A DNA stretch of 64,000 nucleotides from Dyella japonica A8 (GTDB lineage: Bacteria; Pseudomonadota; Gammaproteobacteria; Xanthomonadales; Rhodanobacteraceae): the NCBI RefSeq assembly GCF_000725385.1, contig NZ_CP008884.1:4526001-4590000 (forward strand), in the 5' to 3' direction. Position numbers and translations under genes: made by a program. The notes beneath the pieces are model-generated. The model ran no database searches and was not told the DNA's origin. It worked only from the letters and a program-made list of their open reading frames with translations. This document shows positions 36,427 to 45,415 of the stretch, piece after piece (position 1 is the first letter of the stretch; each line of letters begins with the position of its first letter).

Positions 36427-37341
36427 TCAGAGATCCTGGTGGTACTGCACGTATGGCGTGCGCGACTGGTCAGGCTCGGGACCGGCGGGCGTATTCACGC
36501 CGTTGCCCGACGACCACAGGTTCTGCGCGCCGATGCTCAGCTCACCCTGCCACGGCAGACGCCAGGTCACGCCAAGATCGATGCTGTTCCAGCGACGATC
36601 CGCGTAGCCCGCCCCCGGGATGCCTGCTTCCGGTGCCATGGTGCGGCCGACGATGCTGCCACTCAGCGGACCACGGTCAACGCCGAAGCTCACGGCCTTC
36701 TGGTCGAGCGAATTGACGCCCAGCAGGTTGCCAGGAAGCAGGCGCACGCGGCCAACGCTCGCGCCGAGGTCGATACCGCTCTTGCTGTCCAGCGCCACGC
36801 GGCCACGCGCATTCACCTGCGTGCTGCTGTCGAAACCGGACAGGCCGTTCACGCCTGGCATCGCACCCGGCAGAAGGCGCGGCAGCGTGGCGGCGCCCTG
36901 GACGTTGTCCGTGCCAAGGCTCAGGCCCACCGAGTAGCGACCGTCGCTGTACGTGGCACCCACTTCGCTGCCCACGATGCGCGGCGCCTGGTTGTTCGCC
37001 CAGCTGTGTTCGCTCACACCCAGGTGCGCCTGCACATTGGGAGCGATGCCGTACTTGATATCGGAGGACTGCACCGTGGCGGAGTCCAGCGCGCGGAACT
37101 GCAGCGGTGCATCCGCGCGCTGCGCGGATGTCAGCGACTGGCTGCTGGACTGCAGCGCCAGCCAGCGGCCATCGGCGCCACGCCACAGCGGCACGCCATT
37201 GCTCGCGCCGGCCTGGGAGGTCTGGTCCGGTGCCTGCGAGAGCAGGCGCCCGGCGGCGCTGTACGAATCATTGGCCGCAGTCTGCCCTGCCGCGACGAAC
37301 GGCATGAGCAACAGTGGCAATGAAAAGAACAGACGACGCAT
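36427..37341 (-). CDS. Exported protein of unknown function, possibly outer-membrane barrel
   Basis: A 304-residue protein with signal peptide MRRLFFSLPLLLMPFVAAG; the start was moved from 37422 to 37341 for this reason. The mature chain has many alternating strands (YSVGLSLGTDNVQG, SGIDLGASVGRVRLLPG, AVSFGVDRGPLSGSIVG, NSIDLGVTWRLPWQGELSIGAQN) as in outer-membrane beta-barrels, but ends QYHQDL rather than with the usual aromatic residue. I recognise no family. The 206 bases upstream, up to the GGDEF-EAL gene, contain an AT-rich patch (37420-37500) probably holding both divergent promoters. Confidence 0.7.
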   Translation of the reverse strand: MRRLFFSLPLLLMPFVAAGQTAANDSYSAAGRLLSQAPDQTSQAGASNGVPLWRGADGRWLALQSSSQSLTSAQRADAPLQFRALDSATVQSSDIKYGIAPNVQAHLGVSEHSWANNQAPRIVGSEVGATYSDGRYSVGLSLGTDNVQGAATLPRLLPGAMPGVNGLSGFDSSTQVNARGRVALDSKSGIDLGASVGRVRLLPGNLLGVNSLDQKAVSFGVDRGPLSGSIVGRTMAPEAGIPGAGYADRRWNSIDLGVTWRLPWQGELSIGAQNLWSSGNGVNTPAGPEPDQSRTPYVQYHQDL

Positions 37342-37547
37342 GTACGCGAATACCCCCGCGGTACCATTGGACCGGAACGAATTCGCCCCCTCCCAGAGAC
37401 GAGTTAGGCCTAACGATACCACATTTTACTTTTTGCTAACACCCAAAATCCGGCTTTGTGACACATGCCCAAAAGACCCGCATCACAAATTTTTGACATC
37501 AGGGCGCCGAATAGGTTCCCGGTTCATCGGGTCAGCGACAAAGCTGA

Positions 37548-40502
37548 ATGGAGGCGATATATAGTCCTCTCCTGTCGACAACGTACGGATTCGTCCTGCG
37601 CCTGATGACCCCGGTCCTTTCCAGCCATATGACCGCCTGCCCGGCCGACAGCGCCGTCGTTGCCATGCATGCCGCGGTGGAGCGCCTGTTCCGCGCGGCC
37701 GATGCGGCCAGCGTGGCGGAAATCTGTGAGGCCATGTTGCGCGACCTGGGCGTGGACGGCCGCCTGCACTGGCGCCTGCTGGGCGATACGGAACCGCCCA
37801 GCGCGGAGCTGACCCAGCTGGATCTGGCCGAAGACCCCCAGGGGCTGCGCTCGCTGGTACTGGCCCTGCCCACCGGCACGATCTCAGACCCCATGAGAGA
37901 AAACCTCTCATGGATCGGCCGGCTGGTCGCCTGCCGCCTGCGCCAGCTCGCCGAGACCTCGCGCCTTTACGAGGCCATTTCCCGCCTTGCTCTGGCCGAG
38001 CGGTTGCAGCGCGCGCTCTACGCCATCGCCGACCAGGCGGGCGCCGAGCACAACATGACCGAGATGATGCACTCGCTGCACGCCATTCTCGGCAGCCTGA
38101 TGTACGCAGAGAACTTCTACATCGCGCTCTACGATGCCCCCACGGATACGGTGCGCTTCCCGTACTACGTCGACACGATGGACAAAGAGCCGCCCTCGCC
38201 CGACGAGGCGGTGCTGCTGCAGGACATGCGTTACAGCCTGACCTGGAACCTCTTGCAGAGCGGGCAGGCGATCATGGGTTCGGTGGCCGAGCTGACCGAG
38301 CAGTTCAAGGGGCGCTTCGTGCTGCTCGGCCCGGTGTGCGAGCACTGGCTGGGCGTTCCCCTGTTGCGCGACGGCCGTGTCGTGGGCGGCATCGTGATGC
38401 AGAGCTATCGCGAGGACACCCACTACAGCGAGCACGACCGCGAGCTGCTCAGTTACGTCGCCAAGCACGTGCAGACCGCACTGGAACGACGCGAGGCGCA
38501 TGAGGAACTTGAGCGCCGCGTATCCAGCCGTACCGCGGCATTGCGCGAAGCCAACCGCGTGCTGCGCCAGCAGGTGCTGCAGCGCCAGCGCGGCGAACGC
38601 CTGCAGGCCGCGCTGTTCCGCATCGCCGAGTTGGCCAACGCCTCCGAAGGCATCGACAACTTCTATGCCGCCGTGCACCGCGTCATCGGCGGCCTGCTGT
38701 ATGCGCGCAACTTCTACATTGCGCTGCTGGACGAAGAGCAGAAGACGCTCAGCTTCCCCTACTCCGTCGACGAGTTCGACACCGTGCGCCTTCCGCGCGC
38801 GCACGGCCGCGGCGTGACCGAGTACGTGCTGCGCCACGCCAAGCCGCTGCTGGCCGACCCGGCGGAATTCGACCGGCTGCAGCAGATGGGCGAGATTACT
38901 CATCGCGGCTCCCGCTCGCTTTGTTGGCTGGGCGTGCCGCTGGTCTGGGGCGACCGCGCCATGGGCGTGTTGGCGGTGCAAAGCTACTCGCCGGAACACA
39001 CCTACGATGTCCGCGACCAGGAATTGCTGACCTTCGTCGGCTACCACGTGGCCAACGCCTTGCAGCGCAAGCACACCACCGAATCGCTGAAACAGGCCTA
39101 TGCGAGCCTGGAGCGCCGCGTCACCGAACGCACCCGCGCACTGGCGCTGGCCAACCGCGACCTGCGCGAACAGATCGCCGAACGCGAGCGCGTGGAGCGC
39201 CGCCTCAAATACGAAACCCTGCACGATTCGTTGACCGGCCTGCCCAACCGCACCCTGTTGCTGCAACGCCTGGAGCAGGCACTGCAGCGTTATCACAGCG
39301 ATACGCAGGAACTGTTTGCGGTGTTGTTCATCGACCTGGATCGCTTCAAGGTCATCAACGACTCCGTCGGCCACCTGGTGGGCGACGATCTGTTGTTCCA
39401 GGTCGGCGGGCGCATCCGCGCCTGCCTCAAGACCCGGGACGTGGTGGCGCGCCTGGGCGGCGATGAATTCGCGGTGCTGGCCGAAGGCATCACAGACCCG
39501 AAGATGGCCATGCTCATCGCCGAGCGCATCATCGACGAGCTGCAGACGCCCTTCCGCCTGGGCGCGAAAGAGATCTTCACCTCCGCCTCGATCGGCATTG
39601 CCCTGCCCAGCCCGCACTACCAGCGGCCGGAAGAGCTGCTGCGCGACGCTGACGCGGCCATGTATCGCGCCAAGGACGAGGGCCGCCACCGCGCGGCGGT
39701 GTTCGACGACCGCCTGCGCCGCGAAGCCCTGTCCCTGCTGGAAATGGAAGGCGACCTGCGCCGTGCGCTGAGTCGCAACGAATTCGTGCCGTTCTACCAG
39801 CCCATCGTGGCGTTGCAGACCGGTCGCACCGTGGGTTACGAAGCGCTGCTGCGCTGGCGCCATCCGGATCGCGGCCTGCTTACCCCAGGCGATTTCCTCG
39901 CGGTGGCCGAGGAGAGCGGCTGTGCGGAAAGCATCGACTGGCAGATTTTCGACCAGGTCTGCGCCCAGGCCGAAGCCCTGGCCGGCAGCGATGGCTTCGT
40001 CAGCATCAATGTGTCAGGCCGCCACTTCCGCTCGCTGGACCTGGACAAACGCCTGCTCGACCTCATCGAGTCGCACCACGTGCCGCCGCGCTGCCTGCGC
40101 ATCGAGGTGACCGAGCGCGCCCTGCTGGAGAACGCCACGCAGGTGAAGCGCATGCTCGACAACCTGCGCAGCCATGGCGTGAGCATCGCGCTGGACGATT
40201 TCGGCACCGGCTACTCGTCGCTGAGCTACCTGCACCAGTACCCCATCGAGACGCTGAAGATCGACCGCTCTTTCATCGTCGAGCTGCCGCGCGAGGGTGG
40301 TCATGGCGCTGCCGTGGTGCGCGCCATCCAGGCGCTGGCCAACTCGTTGCAGATGCAGGTCATCGCCGAGGGCATCGAGGACGAGGAGCAGCGCGAGGCC
40401 CTGCAGCGCATTGGCTGCCGCTATGGGCAGGGTTTTCTGTTCGCCACGCCCAAGATGGCTGAGGTGTGGCTGCAGCGCGAACATCATTTCGCGCTGCCTT
40501 GA
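37548..40502 (+). CDS. GAF-GAF-GGDEF-EAL cyclic di-GMP turnover protein
   Basis: A 984-residue cytoplasmic protein. Two related GAF domains (about 160-310 and 350-500) share YAENFYIALYD / YARNFYIALLD motifs and are each followed by a coiled coil (RRVSSRTAALREANRVL; RRVTERTRALALANRDL). GGDEF has an intact RLGGDEFAVL (637-641), but the I-site is KTRD, lacking the arginine of RxxD. The EAL domain has EALLRW (E765), EVTERALLEN, LDDFGTGYSSL, LKIDRSFI and AEGIEDEEQ, so it looks catalytically complete. It probably both makes and degrades c-di-GMP or uses GGDEF as a GTP sensor. Start could be ATG 37548 or 37605. Confidence 0.94.
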   Translation: MEAIYSPLLSTTYGFVLRLMTPVLSSHMTACPADSAVVAMHAAVERLFRAADAASVAEICEAMLRDLGVDGRLHWRLLGDTEPPSAELTQLDLAEDPQGLRSLVLALPTGTISDPMRENLSWIGRLVACRLRQLAETSRLYEAISRLALAERLQRALYAIADQAGAEHNMTEMMHSLHAILGSLMYAENFYIALYDAPTDTVRFPYYVDTMDKEPPSPDEAVLLQDMRYSLTWNLLQSGQAIMGSVAELTEQFKGRFVLLGPVCEHWLGVPLLRDGRVVGGIVMQSYREDTHYSEHDRELLSYVAKHVQTALERREAHEELERRVSSRTAALREANRVLRQQVLQRQRGERLQAALFRIAELANASEGIDNFYAAVHRVIGGLLYARNFYIALLDEEQKTLSFPYSVDEFDTVRLPRAHGRGVTEYVLRHAKPLLADPAEFDRLQQMGEITHRGSRSLCWLGVPLVWGDRAMGVLAVQSYSPEHTYDVRDQELLTFVGYHVANALQRKHTTESLKQAYASLERRVTERTRALALANRDLREQIAERERVERRLKYETLHDSLTGLPNRTLLLQRLEQALQRYHSDTQELFAVLFIDLDRFKVINDSVGHLVGDDLLFQVGGRIRACLKTRDVVARLGGDEFAVLAEGITDPKMAMLIAERIIDELQTPFRLGAKEIFTSASIGIALPSPHYQRPEELLRDADAAMYRAKDEGRHRAAVFDDRLRREALSLLEMEGDLRRALSRNEFVPFYQPIVALQTGRTVGYEALLRWRHPDRGLLTPGDFLAVAEESGCAESIDWQIFDQVCAQAEALAGSDGFVSINVSGRHFRSLDLDKRLLDLIESHHVPPRCLRIEVTERALLENATQVKRMLDNLRSHGVSIALDDFGTGYSSLSYLHQYPIETLKIDRSFIVELPREGGHGAAVVRAIQALANSLQMQVIAEGIEDEEQREALQRIGCRYGQGFLFATPKMAEVWLQREHHFALP

Positions 40503-40520
40503 GTAGCCCAGCTCCCTACT

Positions 40521-40667
40521 CGTCATTCCGGCGTACCCCGAAAAGGGGGCAAGGGCCGGAATCCAGTAACGGCAAGAATCGGTTGTCGCCTTGACGCCAC
40601 GGGCGCCGACCATGTCGCGACAACCCTACGCGGCAGCCACTGGATTCCGACCTTCGCGGGAATGACG
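40521..40667. repeat. dRS3-like inverted repeat element (copy 5)
   Basis: Left arm CGTCATTCCGGCG at 40521, interrupted by a CCCCGAAAAGGGG insertion, and right arm CACTGGATTCCGACC...GGGAATGACG ending at 40667. It is the most diverged copy and lies between the GGDEF-EAL gene and hslO. Confidence 0.75.
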
Positions 40668-40671
40668 AACC

Positions 40672-40703
40672 AAAAAACGGCGCCTGTAGGGCGCCGTTTT
40701 TTT
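40672..40703. terminator. Bidirectional terminator between GGDEF-EAL gene and hslO
   Basis: AAAAAACGGCGCC-TGTAG-GGCGCCGTTTTTTT stem-loop with A and T tails on both flanks, between convergent genes. Confidence 0.93.
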
Positions 40704-40721
40704 GGTTTCGCGACTCGACGC

Positions 40722-41621
40722 TTACTGCGCCGTATGCGGCGCGCTGGCGGTCGGGCTGACGCTGAGCAGGTGCTCGGCATCGACGCGATCAAAGGTGTAG
40801 CGCTGCGCGCAGAACTCGCAGATCACCTCGATCTCGCCTTCGCGCGCTTCCAGCGCCGCTTCCACTTCGTCACGCCCCAGCGAGCGCAGCACCGCCTCGA
40901 CGCGCTCGCGCGTGCAGCTGCAGCCGAAGGCCAGCGGACGCGGCTCGAACAGGCGCACCGACTCCTCGTGGTAGAGGCGATAGAGCAGCTGCTCCGGCGG
41001 CGTGGAAAGGAGTTCCTCCTGGCCCAGCGTCGCGGTGAGGTGCTGGATGCGTGTCCAGGCATCCTCGTCCTCCACGGCGTCATGGCCGCCCTCGCCCGGC
41101 AGCTTCTGCAGCATTAGTCCCACGGCATGCTCGCCGTCGGCCGCCAGCACGATGCGCGCCGGCAGCTGCTCAGACTGGGCAAAGTAGTTTTCCAGCGCCG
41201 AAGCGAGATCCGGATGCTGCAGGTCGACCAGGCCCTGGTAGCGCTGGCCGCGCTCGGCGTTGCCGATGGTGATCGCCATGATGGCATCCGGCAGCGCCGC
41301 CAGATCCAGCGTGGTCGGCAGCGGATCGGTCCAGCGGGCCAGGCCACGCAGGCGGCCCTGGTCGGTGCATTCAGCGAACAGCAGGCGCAGCGGCCCGCTG
41401 GTCTTCAGCTCCACCGACAGCGCGCCTTGCAGCTTGATGTTGCCTGTCAGCAGCGCGCTGGCGGCCAGGGTCTGGCCGAGCACGGAGCGCAGCAGGCCGG
41501 GATAAGCGGAGCGGCCAGCGACTTCACGCCAGGCCGGACCAAGACGAACGAGCACGCCGCGCACGCCGGCGCGCTCGAGCATGAAGCGATGCAGCACATC
41601 TTCGACAAGCACGGTTTCCAC
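40722..41621 (-). CDS. hslO: Redox-regulated chaperone Hsp33
   Basis: A 299-residue holdase chaperone activated by oxidation. The C-terminal zinc switch has CxC (FGCSCTRERV) and CxxC (VICEFCAQRYTF), which in the reduced state bind zinc and under oxidative stress form disulfides. The N-terminal core includes LLRSVLGQTLAASALL, KLQGALSVELKTSGPLRLLFAE and GLMLQKLPGEGG. Length matches E. coli Hsp33 (292). Monocistronic. Confidence 0.97.
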   Translation of the reverse strand: METVLVEDVLHRFMLERAGVRGVLVRLGPAWREVAGRSAYPGLLRSVLGQTLAASALLTGNIKLQGALSVELKTSGPLRLLFAECTDQGRLRGLARWTDPLPTTLDLAALPDAIMAITIGNAERGQRYQGLVDLQHPDLASALENYFAQSEQLPARIVLAADGEHAVGLMLQKLPGEGGHDAVEDEDAWTRIQHLTATLGQEELLSTPPEQLLYRLYHEESVRLFEPRPLAFGCSCTRERVEAVLRSLGRDEVEAALEAREGEIEVICEFCAQRYTFDRVDAEHLLSVSPTASAPHTAQ

Positions 41622-41740
41622 GGAAAAAACCTCTCAAGAGCAATTGCCCTAAATGGGGGCGCCCGCATGCGGTCACAACGACCCACGGCGCATGGGGAGC
41701 GGCGCCCCTATACTGCCGCCAATTCCGCCCTTGCGCTGCT

Positions 41741-42481
41741 ATGACTTCACGACGCCCGCTCGCCGCCCGCCTGCTCCGCTCCTTCGTACTGGTTGTCATG
41801 GCCTGGCTGGCGCTCAGCTGGCTGGTCGTGCTGGTGCTGCGCTTTGTGCCGCCGTGGACGTCGGCCGTGATGATGGAGCGCCAGGCAGGCGCGCTCATTC
41901 ACGGCGAGAAAGATTTCCACCTGCAGCACCGCTGGGTGCCCTGGAGCCAGGTGCCACCGTATGTGCCGCTGGCGATGGTTGCCGGCGAGGACCAAAAATT
42001 CCCGTTCCACCACGGTTTCGATTTCGACTCCATCCAGGACGCGGTCGATGCCGCCGACGAGGGTCGGCGGCTGCGCGGCGCCAGCACCATCAGCCAGCAG
42101 ACCGCCAAGAACCTGTTCCTGTGGAACGGGCGCAGCTTCGTCCGCAAGGGACTGGAGGCGTATTTCACGGTGCTGATCGAGCTGACCTGGCCCAAGCAGC
42201 GCATCCTTGAGGTGTACATGAACATCGCGGAGCTGGGCGACGGCGTCTACGGCGTGGGCGCGGCCAGCGATGCGTTTTTCCACGTGCCGCCGGCGCGGCT
42301 CAGCGCGGCCCAGGCGGCACGGCTGGCCGCGGTGCTACCCAGCCCCCGGCGCTTCCACGCCGATCGCCCCACGGCCTATGTGCAAAGCCGTGCGAACTGG
42401 ATCCAGCAACAGATGGCGCAGCTCGGCGGCCCGGCCTATCTGCAGAGCAGGGCCCCGTCGCGTGACCCGCGTCACCGTTGA
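41741..42481 (+). CDS. mtgA: Monofunctional biosynthetic peptidoglycan transglycosylase
   Basis: A 246-residue GT51 glycosyltransferase that polymerises lipid II into glycan strands. One N-terminal transmembrane helix (about 12-32, SFVLVVMAWLALSWLVVLVL) anchors it in the inner membrane. The catalytic glutamate motif is MVAGEDQKFPFHHGFD; the second motif is RGASTISQQTAKNLFLW, followed by FTVLIELTWPKQRILEVYMNIAELGDGVYGVGAAS. There is no transpeptidase domain. The length is that of the MtgA family. Confidence 0.97.
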   Translation: MTSRRPLAARLLRSFVLVVMAWLALSWLVVLVLRFVPPWTSAVMMERQAGALIHGEKDFHLQHRWVPWSQVPPYVPLAMVAGEDQKFPFHHGFDFDSIQDAVDAADEGRRLRGASTISQQTAKNLFLWNGRSFVRKGLEAYFTVLIELTWPKQRILEVYMNIAELGDGVYGVGAASDAFFHVPPARLSAAQAARLAAVLPSPRRFHADRPTAYVQSRANWIQQQMAQLGGPAYLQSRAPSRDPRHR

Positions 42482-42545
42482 TGCTCGCCGCCGGGGCGCA
42501 CGTGCACTAGCATTCGCCGACCGTCCAGGATCTCTTGCCTCCACC

Positions 42546-43484
42546 ATGCCACGCCTTACCGTCGTCGTGCCCGCCTACAACGAAGCTGCCGTGCTGGAGG
42601 TCTTCCACGCCCGACTGGGCCGCGTGCTGGACGAGCTTCCGCTGGACTGCGATGTGCTCTACATCGACGACGGCAGCAGCGACACAACCTGGCAGTTGAT
42701 CGAGGAACTGGCGGCGCGCGACGGCCGCACCGGCGGGCTCAAGCTCTCGCGCAACTTCGGCAAGGAGGCCGCCCTTACCGCCGGCCTGGACCATGTCGAT
42801 GCCGATGCGGCCGTGGTGATCGACGCGGACCTGCAGGATCCACCGGAGCTGATCCCCTCGCTGGTCGAACGCTGGCACGAGGGTTTCGATGTCGTCTACG
42901 CCACGCGCACCGCGCGCGAGGGTGAGACCGGGTTCAAGAAGTTCACCTCCGCCCTGTTCTATCGCAGCATGGAGCGCGTGTCGGACACCCGCGTGCCCCG
43001 CGATACCGGCGACTTCCGCCTGCTCACTCGCCGTGCCCTGGATGCCCTGCGCCAGCTGCGCGAGCGCCAGCGCTTCATGAAGGGCCTGTTCACCTGGATC
43101 GGCTATCGACAGACGGCCGTCTACTACCTGCGCGAGCCGCGCCAGGCTGGCACCACCAAGTGGAACTACTGGCGCCTGCTGCAACTGGCCATCGAAGGCT
43201 TCACTTCGTTCTCCACCGCACCGCTGCGGCTCGCCACCTGGGTCGGCGTGATGGCGTCGGTGCTGGCCTTCGTCTATGGCATCTGGGTGTTCGGCAAGGC
43301 CCTGCTGCTCGGCGACCAGGTGCACGGCTACCCGTCGCTGATGGTGGTGATCCTGTTCATGGGCGGTGTGCAGATGCTGGCCCTGGGTGTGATCGGCGAA
43401 TACCTGGGCCGCAACTATGCCGAGAGCAAGCAGCGACCGCTCTACTTCATCGAAGAAAAACGCCCGCCCCGCGCACGATCCTGA
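42546..43484 (+). CDS. GT2 glycosyltransferase, polyprenyl-phosphate sugar transferase type
   Basis: A 312-residue membrane glycosyltransferase. The GT-A core has TVVVPAYNEAAVLEVF, DVLYIDDGSSDTTW, LSRNFGKEAALTAGLDH and VVIDADLQDPPELIP (the DxD region). Two C-terminal transmembrane helices at about 235-295 follow the amphipathic RLLQLAIEGFTSFSTAPLRLA motif. This is the DPM1/GtrB/ArnC-like family, which loads a sugar on undecaprenyl phosphate for later transfer in the periplasm. No flippase (GtrA) gene is adjacent, so the pathway is unknown. Start at 42546; the frame open to 42270 overlaps mtgA. Confidence 0.92.
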   Translation: MPRLTVVVPAYNEAAVLEVFHARLGRVLDELPLDCDVLYIDDGSSDTTWQLIEELAARDGRTGGLKLSRNFGKEAALTAGLDHVDADAAVVIDADLQDPPELIPSLVERWHEGFDVVYATRTAREGETGFKKFTSALFYRSMERVSDTRVPRDTGDFRLLTRRALDALRQLRERQRFMKGLFTWIGYRQTAVYYLREPRQAGTTKWNYWRLLQLAIEGFTSFSTAPLRLATWVGVMASVLAFVYGIWVFGKALLLGDQVHGYPSLMVVILFMGGVQMLALGVIGEYLGRNYAESKQRPLYFIEEKRPPRARS

Positions 43485-43587
43485 AGGGCCAGCGGCTCGC
43501 GCTTCACGCCGGGCCAACACCGCGTCCACGCGGCAGCGCTAGACTCTTCCCATGCGGCCCAATGGCGGCCTCCTGGGAGGTTCAAGC

Positions 43588-44016
43588 ATGCGACAGGTCA
43601 AGCATTTGCTGGAAGGCAAGGGCACCGACATCTTCAGCATCGCACCGGACGCGCCCGTACTTGAAGCGATCAAGCACATGGCGGAGCGCCGCGTTGGCGC
43701 GCTGCTGGTGATGCGTGGCGAACGGTTGGTTGGCATCGTCTCCGAGCGTGACTACGCCCGGAAGGTGATCCTGCAGGGCCGCTCCTCCGCGCAGACCGCG
43801 GTCTCGGAGATCATGAGCAGCCCGGCGCTCACCGTGGGGCCGGACACCGACGTGTTCGACTGCATGCGCCTGTGCACCGACAGCCGGATCCGCCATCTGC
43901 CCGTGGTCAGCGGCGATCGTGTGGTCGGCGTCATTTCGATCGGCGACCTGGTGAAGGAAGTGATCGACGCCCAGGCGGAGCAGATCGAGCAGCTGCAGCG
44001 TTACATCACCAGCTGA
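43588..44016 (+). CDS. Tandem CBS-domain protein
   Basis: A 142-residue protein consisting of two CBS domains: IFSIAPDAPVLEAIKHMAERRVGALLVMRGERLVGIVSERDYARK and SPALTVGPDTDVFDCMRLCTDSRIRHLPVVSGDRVVGVISIGDLVKE, ending in a short helical tail. Such pairs bind adenosine nucleotides or SAM. The start at 43588 has GGGAGG eight bases upstream; a frame from 43552 lacks one. Stand-alone regulatory role; the partner is unknown. Confidence 0.92.
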   Translation: MRQVKHLLEGKGTDIFSIAPDAPVLEAIKHMAERRVGALLVMRGERLVGIVSERDYARKVILQGRSSAQTAVSEIMSSPALTVGPDTDVFDCMRLCTDSRIRHLPVVSGDRVVGVISIGDLVKEVIDAQAEQIEQLQRYITS

Positions 44017-44027
44017 GCCAACAGCGC

Positions 44028-45272
44028 TCAGACACCGGCGGCATCGGGCTGTCCTGATGCTTGCCTTTCATCGGCCTGCGCCTCGGGCAGGAGGTCGGGC
44101 GAGTGGGCTGCGCGCGCAGAAACCCACGTGGCAAGCACCGAAACGCCCGCGCCAATGGCGGCCATGCCAGTGGCGGCAACGCCCAGTCCCCCCAGCAGCC
44201 TCACGCCACTCGTCACGACCAGGTCGCCGAAGCGCCAAATGGCCGTCTCCACGAAGTTCTTGCCCTTGTAGCGCGTCTCGCGAGGCACGCGGGTATACAG
44301 CGCGTCGGTGGCGGGCTTGGTCATGCCATAGGCAAAACCGCGCGACCCCACCATCATCACCGCCAGCATGGGCGCGGTAGCGATGCCGAACAGGACGATC
44401 TTGCCGACACCCAGCAGCGCCACCAGCAGCAGCAACACCAGGTTGACCAGCGAGGCCGTCACCAGCGCCCACCCGGCGCCTTTTCGTACCAGCAGCCAGC
44501 GCGTCACCGTCAGCTGCAGCAGCACCCCCAGGGTATTGGTCGCCAGGTCCAGGTTGTAATAGAAATTGGTACGCGCCTCGCGATCAGGAAAATGGACGTT
44601 GGTGTAATCGGCCATCAGCGCATAGGCGAGCGTACCGATACCGTCACCAAGCACCATCAGCACGGCCATGTAGCGCAGGAATGGCCGCGTCCACAGCTCC
44701 TTGATGCCCGCCCATAGCGATCCGCCGATAGCCTCGTCCTGCCCTCCTGGAGCACGATAGTCGTGGCTGGTGGAGAGGATGAGCAACAACCCCAGCGCAA
44801 CCGTCAGCGCCATCGCCGACACGATGAGCAACGGCGGCGTGCCCATCACTCCCAGCATCAGCTTTCCCAGCCCCGGCCCGCAGATGGCACCGGCCATGCC
44901 GCCCAGCGCGATGGTGGGAAACACGCGGCGAGCCTGCACGCTCTGGAAAATGTCCGCCATGAGGCTCCAGAAGAGAGACACCACGAACAGGTTGAATACG
45001 CTCAGCCATACGTAGAAAACCGAGCCCAGCAAGCGCGCGCCAATGCGATCCTGCATCACGAAGGCCGGCACGAAGGCGACCATGCACGCGACGAAGAAGC
45101 TGTAGCTGTAGCCGATCAGGCGTTTGCGCGAGAAACGTGCCACCAGAGCACCGAACACCGGGGTCAGCAGCAGCATCACACCGAAGGTAATGCCGTAGAA
45201 CAGGGGGAGTTCCCGGGAACCGACTGCACCGACAAGTTCTTCGCGCAGGGCTCGAACGATGTAGTAGGCCAT
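44028..45272 (-). CDS. MFS / NTP-exchange type transporter, 5' end shifted out of frame
   Basis: A 414-residue polytopic membrane protein with about 11 helices from ATG 45272. MAYYIVRALREELVGAVGS followed by LPLFYGITFGVMLLLTPVFGALVARFSRKRL resembles the N-terminal region of ATP/ADP-translocase-like MFS transporters, and KPATDALYTRVPRETRYKGKNFVETAIWRFGD is typical of that group. In relatives the first helix starts about 20 residues earlier. Here those residues exist in another frame (45273-45349), separated by a run of seven T, so helix 1 is cut. Whether the gene works depends on that frameshift. Substrate unknown. Confidence 0.75.
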   Translation of the reverse strand: MAYYIVRALREELVGAVGSRELPLFYGITFGVMLLLTPVFGALVARFSRKRLIGYSYSFFVACMVAFVPAFVMQDRIGARLLGSVFYVWLSVFNLFVVSLFWSLMADIFQSVQARRVFPTIALGGMAGAICGPGLGKLMLGVMGTPPLLIVSAMALTVALGLLLILSTSHDYRAPGGQDEAIGGSLWAGIKELWTRPFLRYMAVLMVLGDGIGTLAYALMADYTNVHFPDREARTNFYYNLDLATNTLGVLLQLTVTRWLLVRKGAGWALVTASLVNLVLLLLVALLGVGKIVLFGIATAPMLAVMMVGSRGFAYGMTKPATDALYTRVPRETRYKGKNFVETAIWRFGDLVVTSGVRLLGGLGVAATGMAAIGAGVSVLATWVSARAAHSPDLLPEAQADERQASGQPDAAGV

Positions 45273-45349
45273 CAAGACGAAAAAAAGGCCACCGTCGCGA
45301 GAATCGAAGTACGGCCTTCGTTCGCTGCAGCAGGTCGGGGGGTATTCAC
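45273..45349 (-). pseudogene. Frameshifted N-terminal segment of the transporter at 44028
   Basis: From GTG 45349 the frame reads VNTPRPAAANEGRTSILATV then AFFSS and stops at TGA, which overlaps the downstream ATG by one base (TGATG). One extra T in the seven-T run (plus strand 45280-45286) would join it as ATVAFFFVLMAYYIVRALREEL, a perfect first transmembrane helix. I read this as a single-base deletion, a sequencing error in a homopolymer, or a recoding site. Confidence 0.65.
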
Positions 45350-45415
45350 CGGCGTTTCCAGCGTGGGTCCGATACAGACTAGCATGCCGCTGTGACGACC
45401 AACGGCAGGGGCGCA

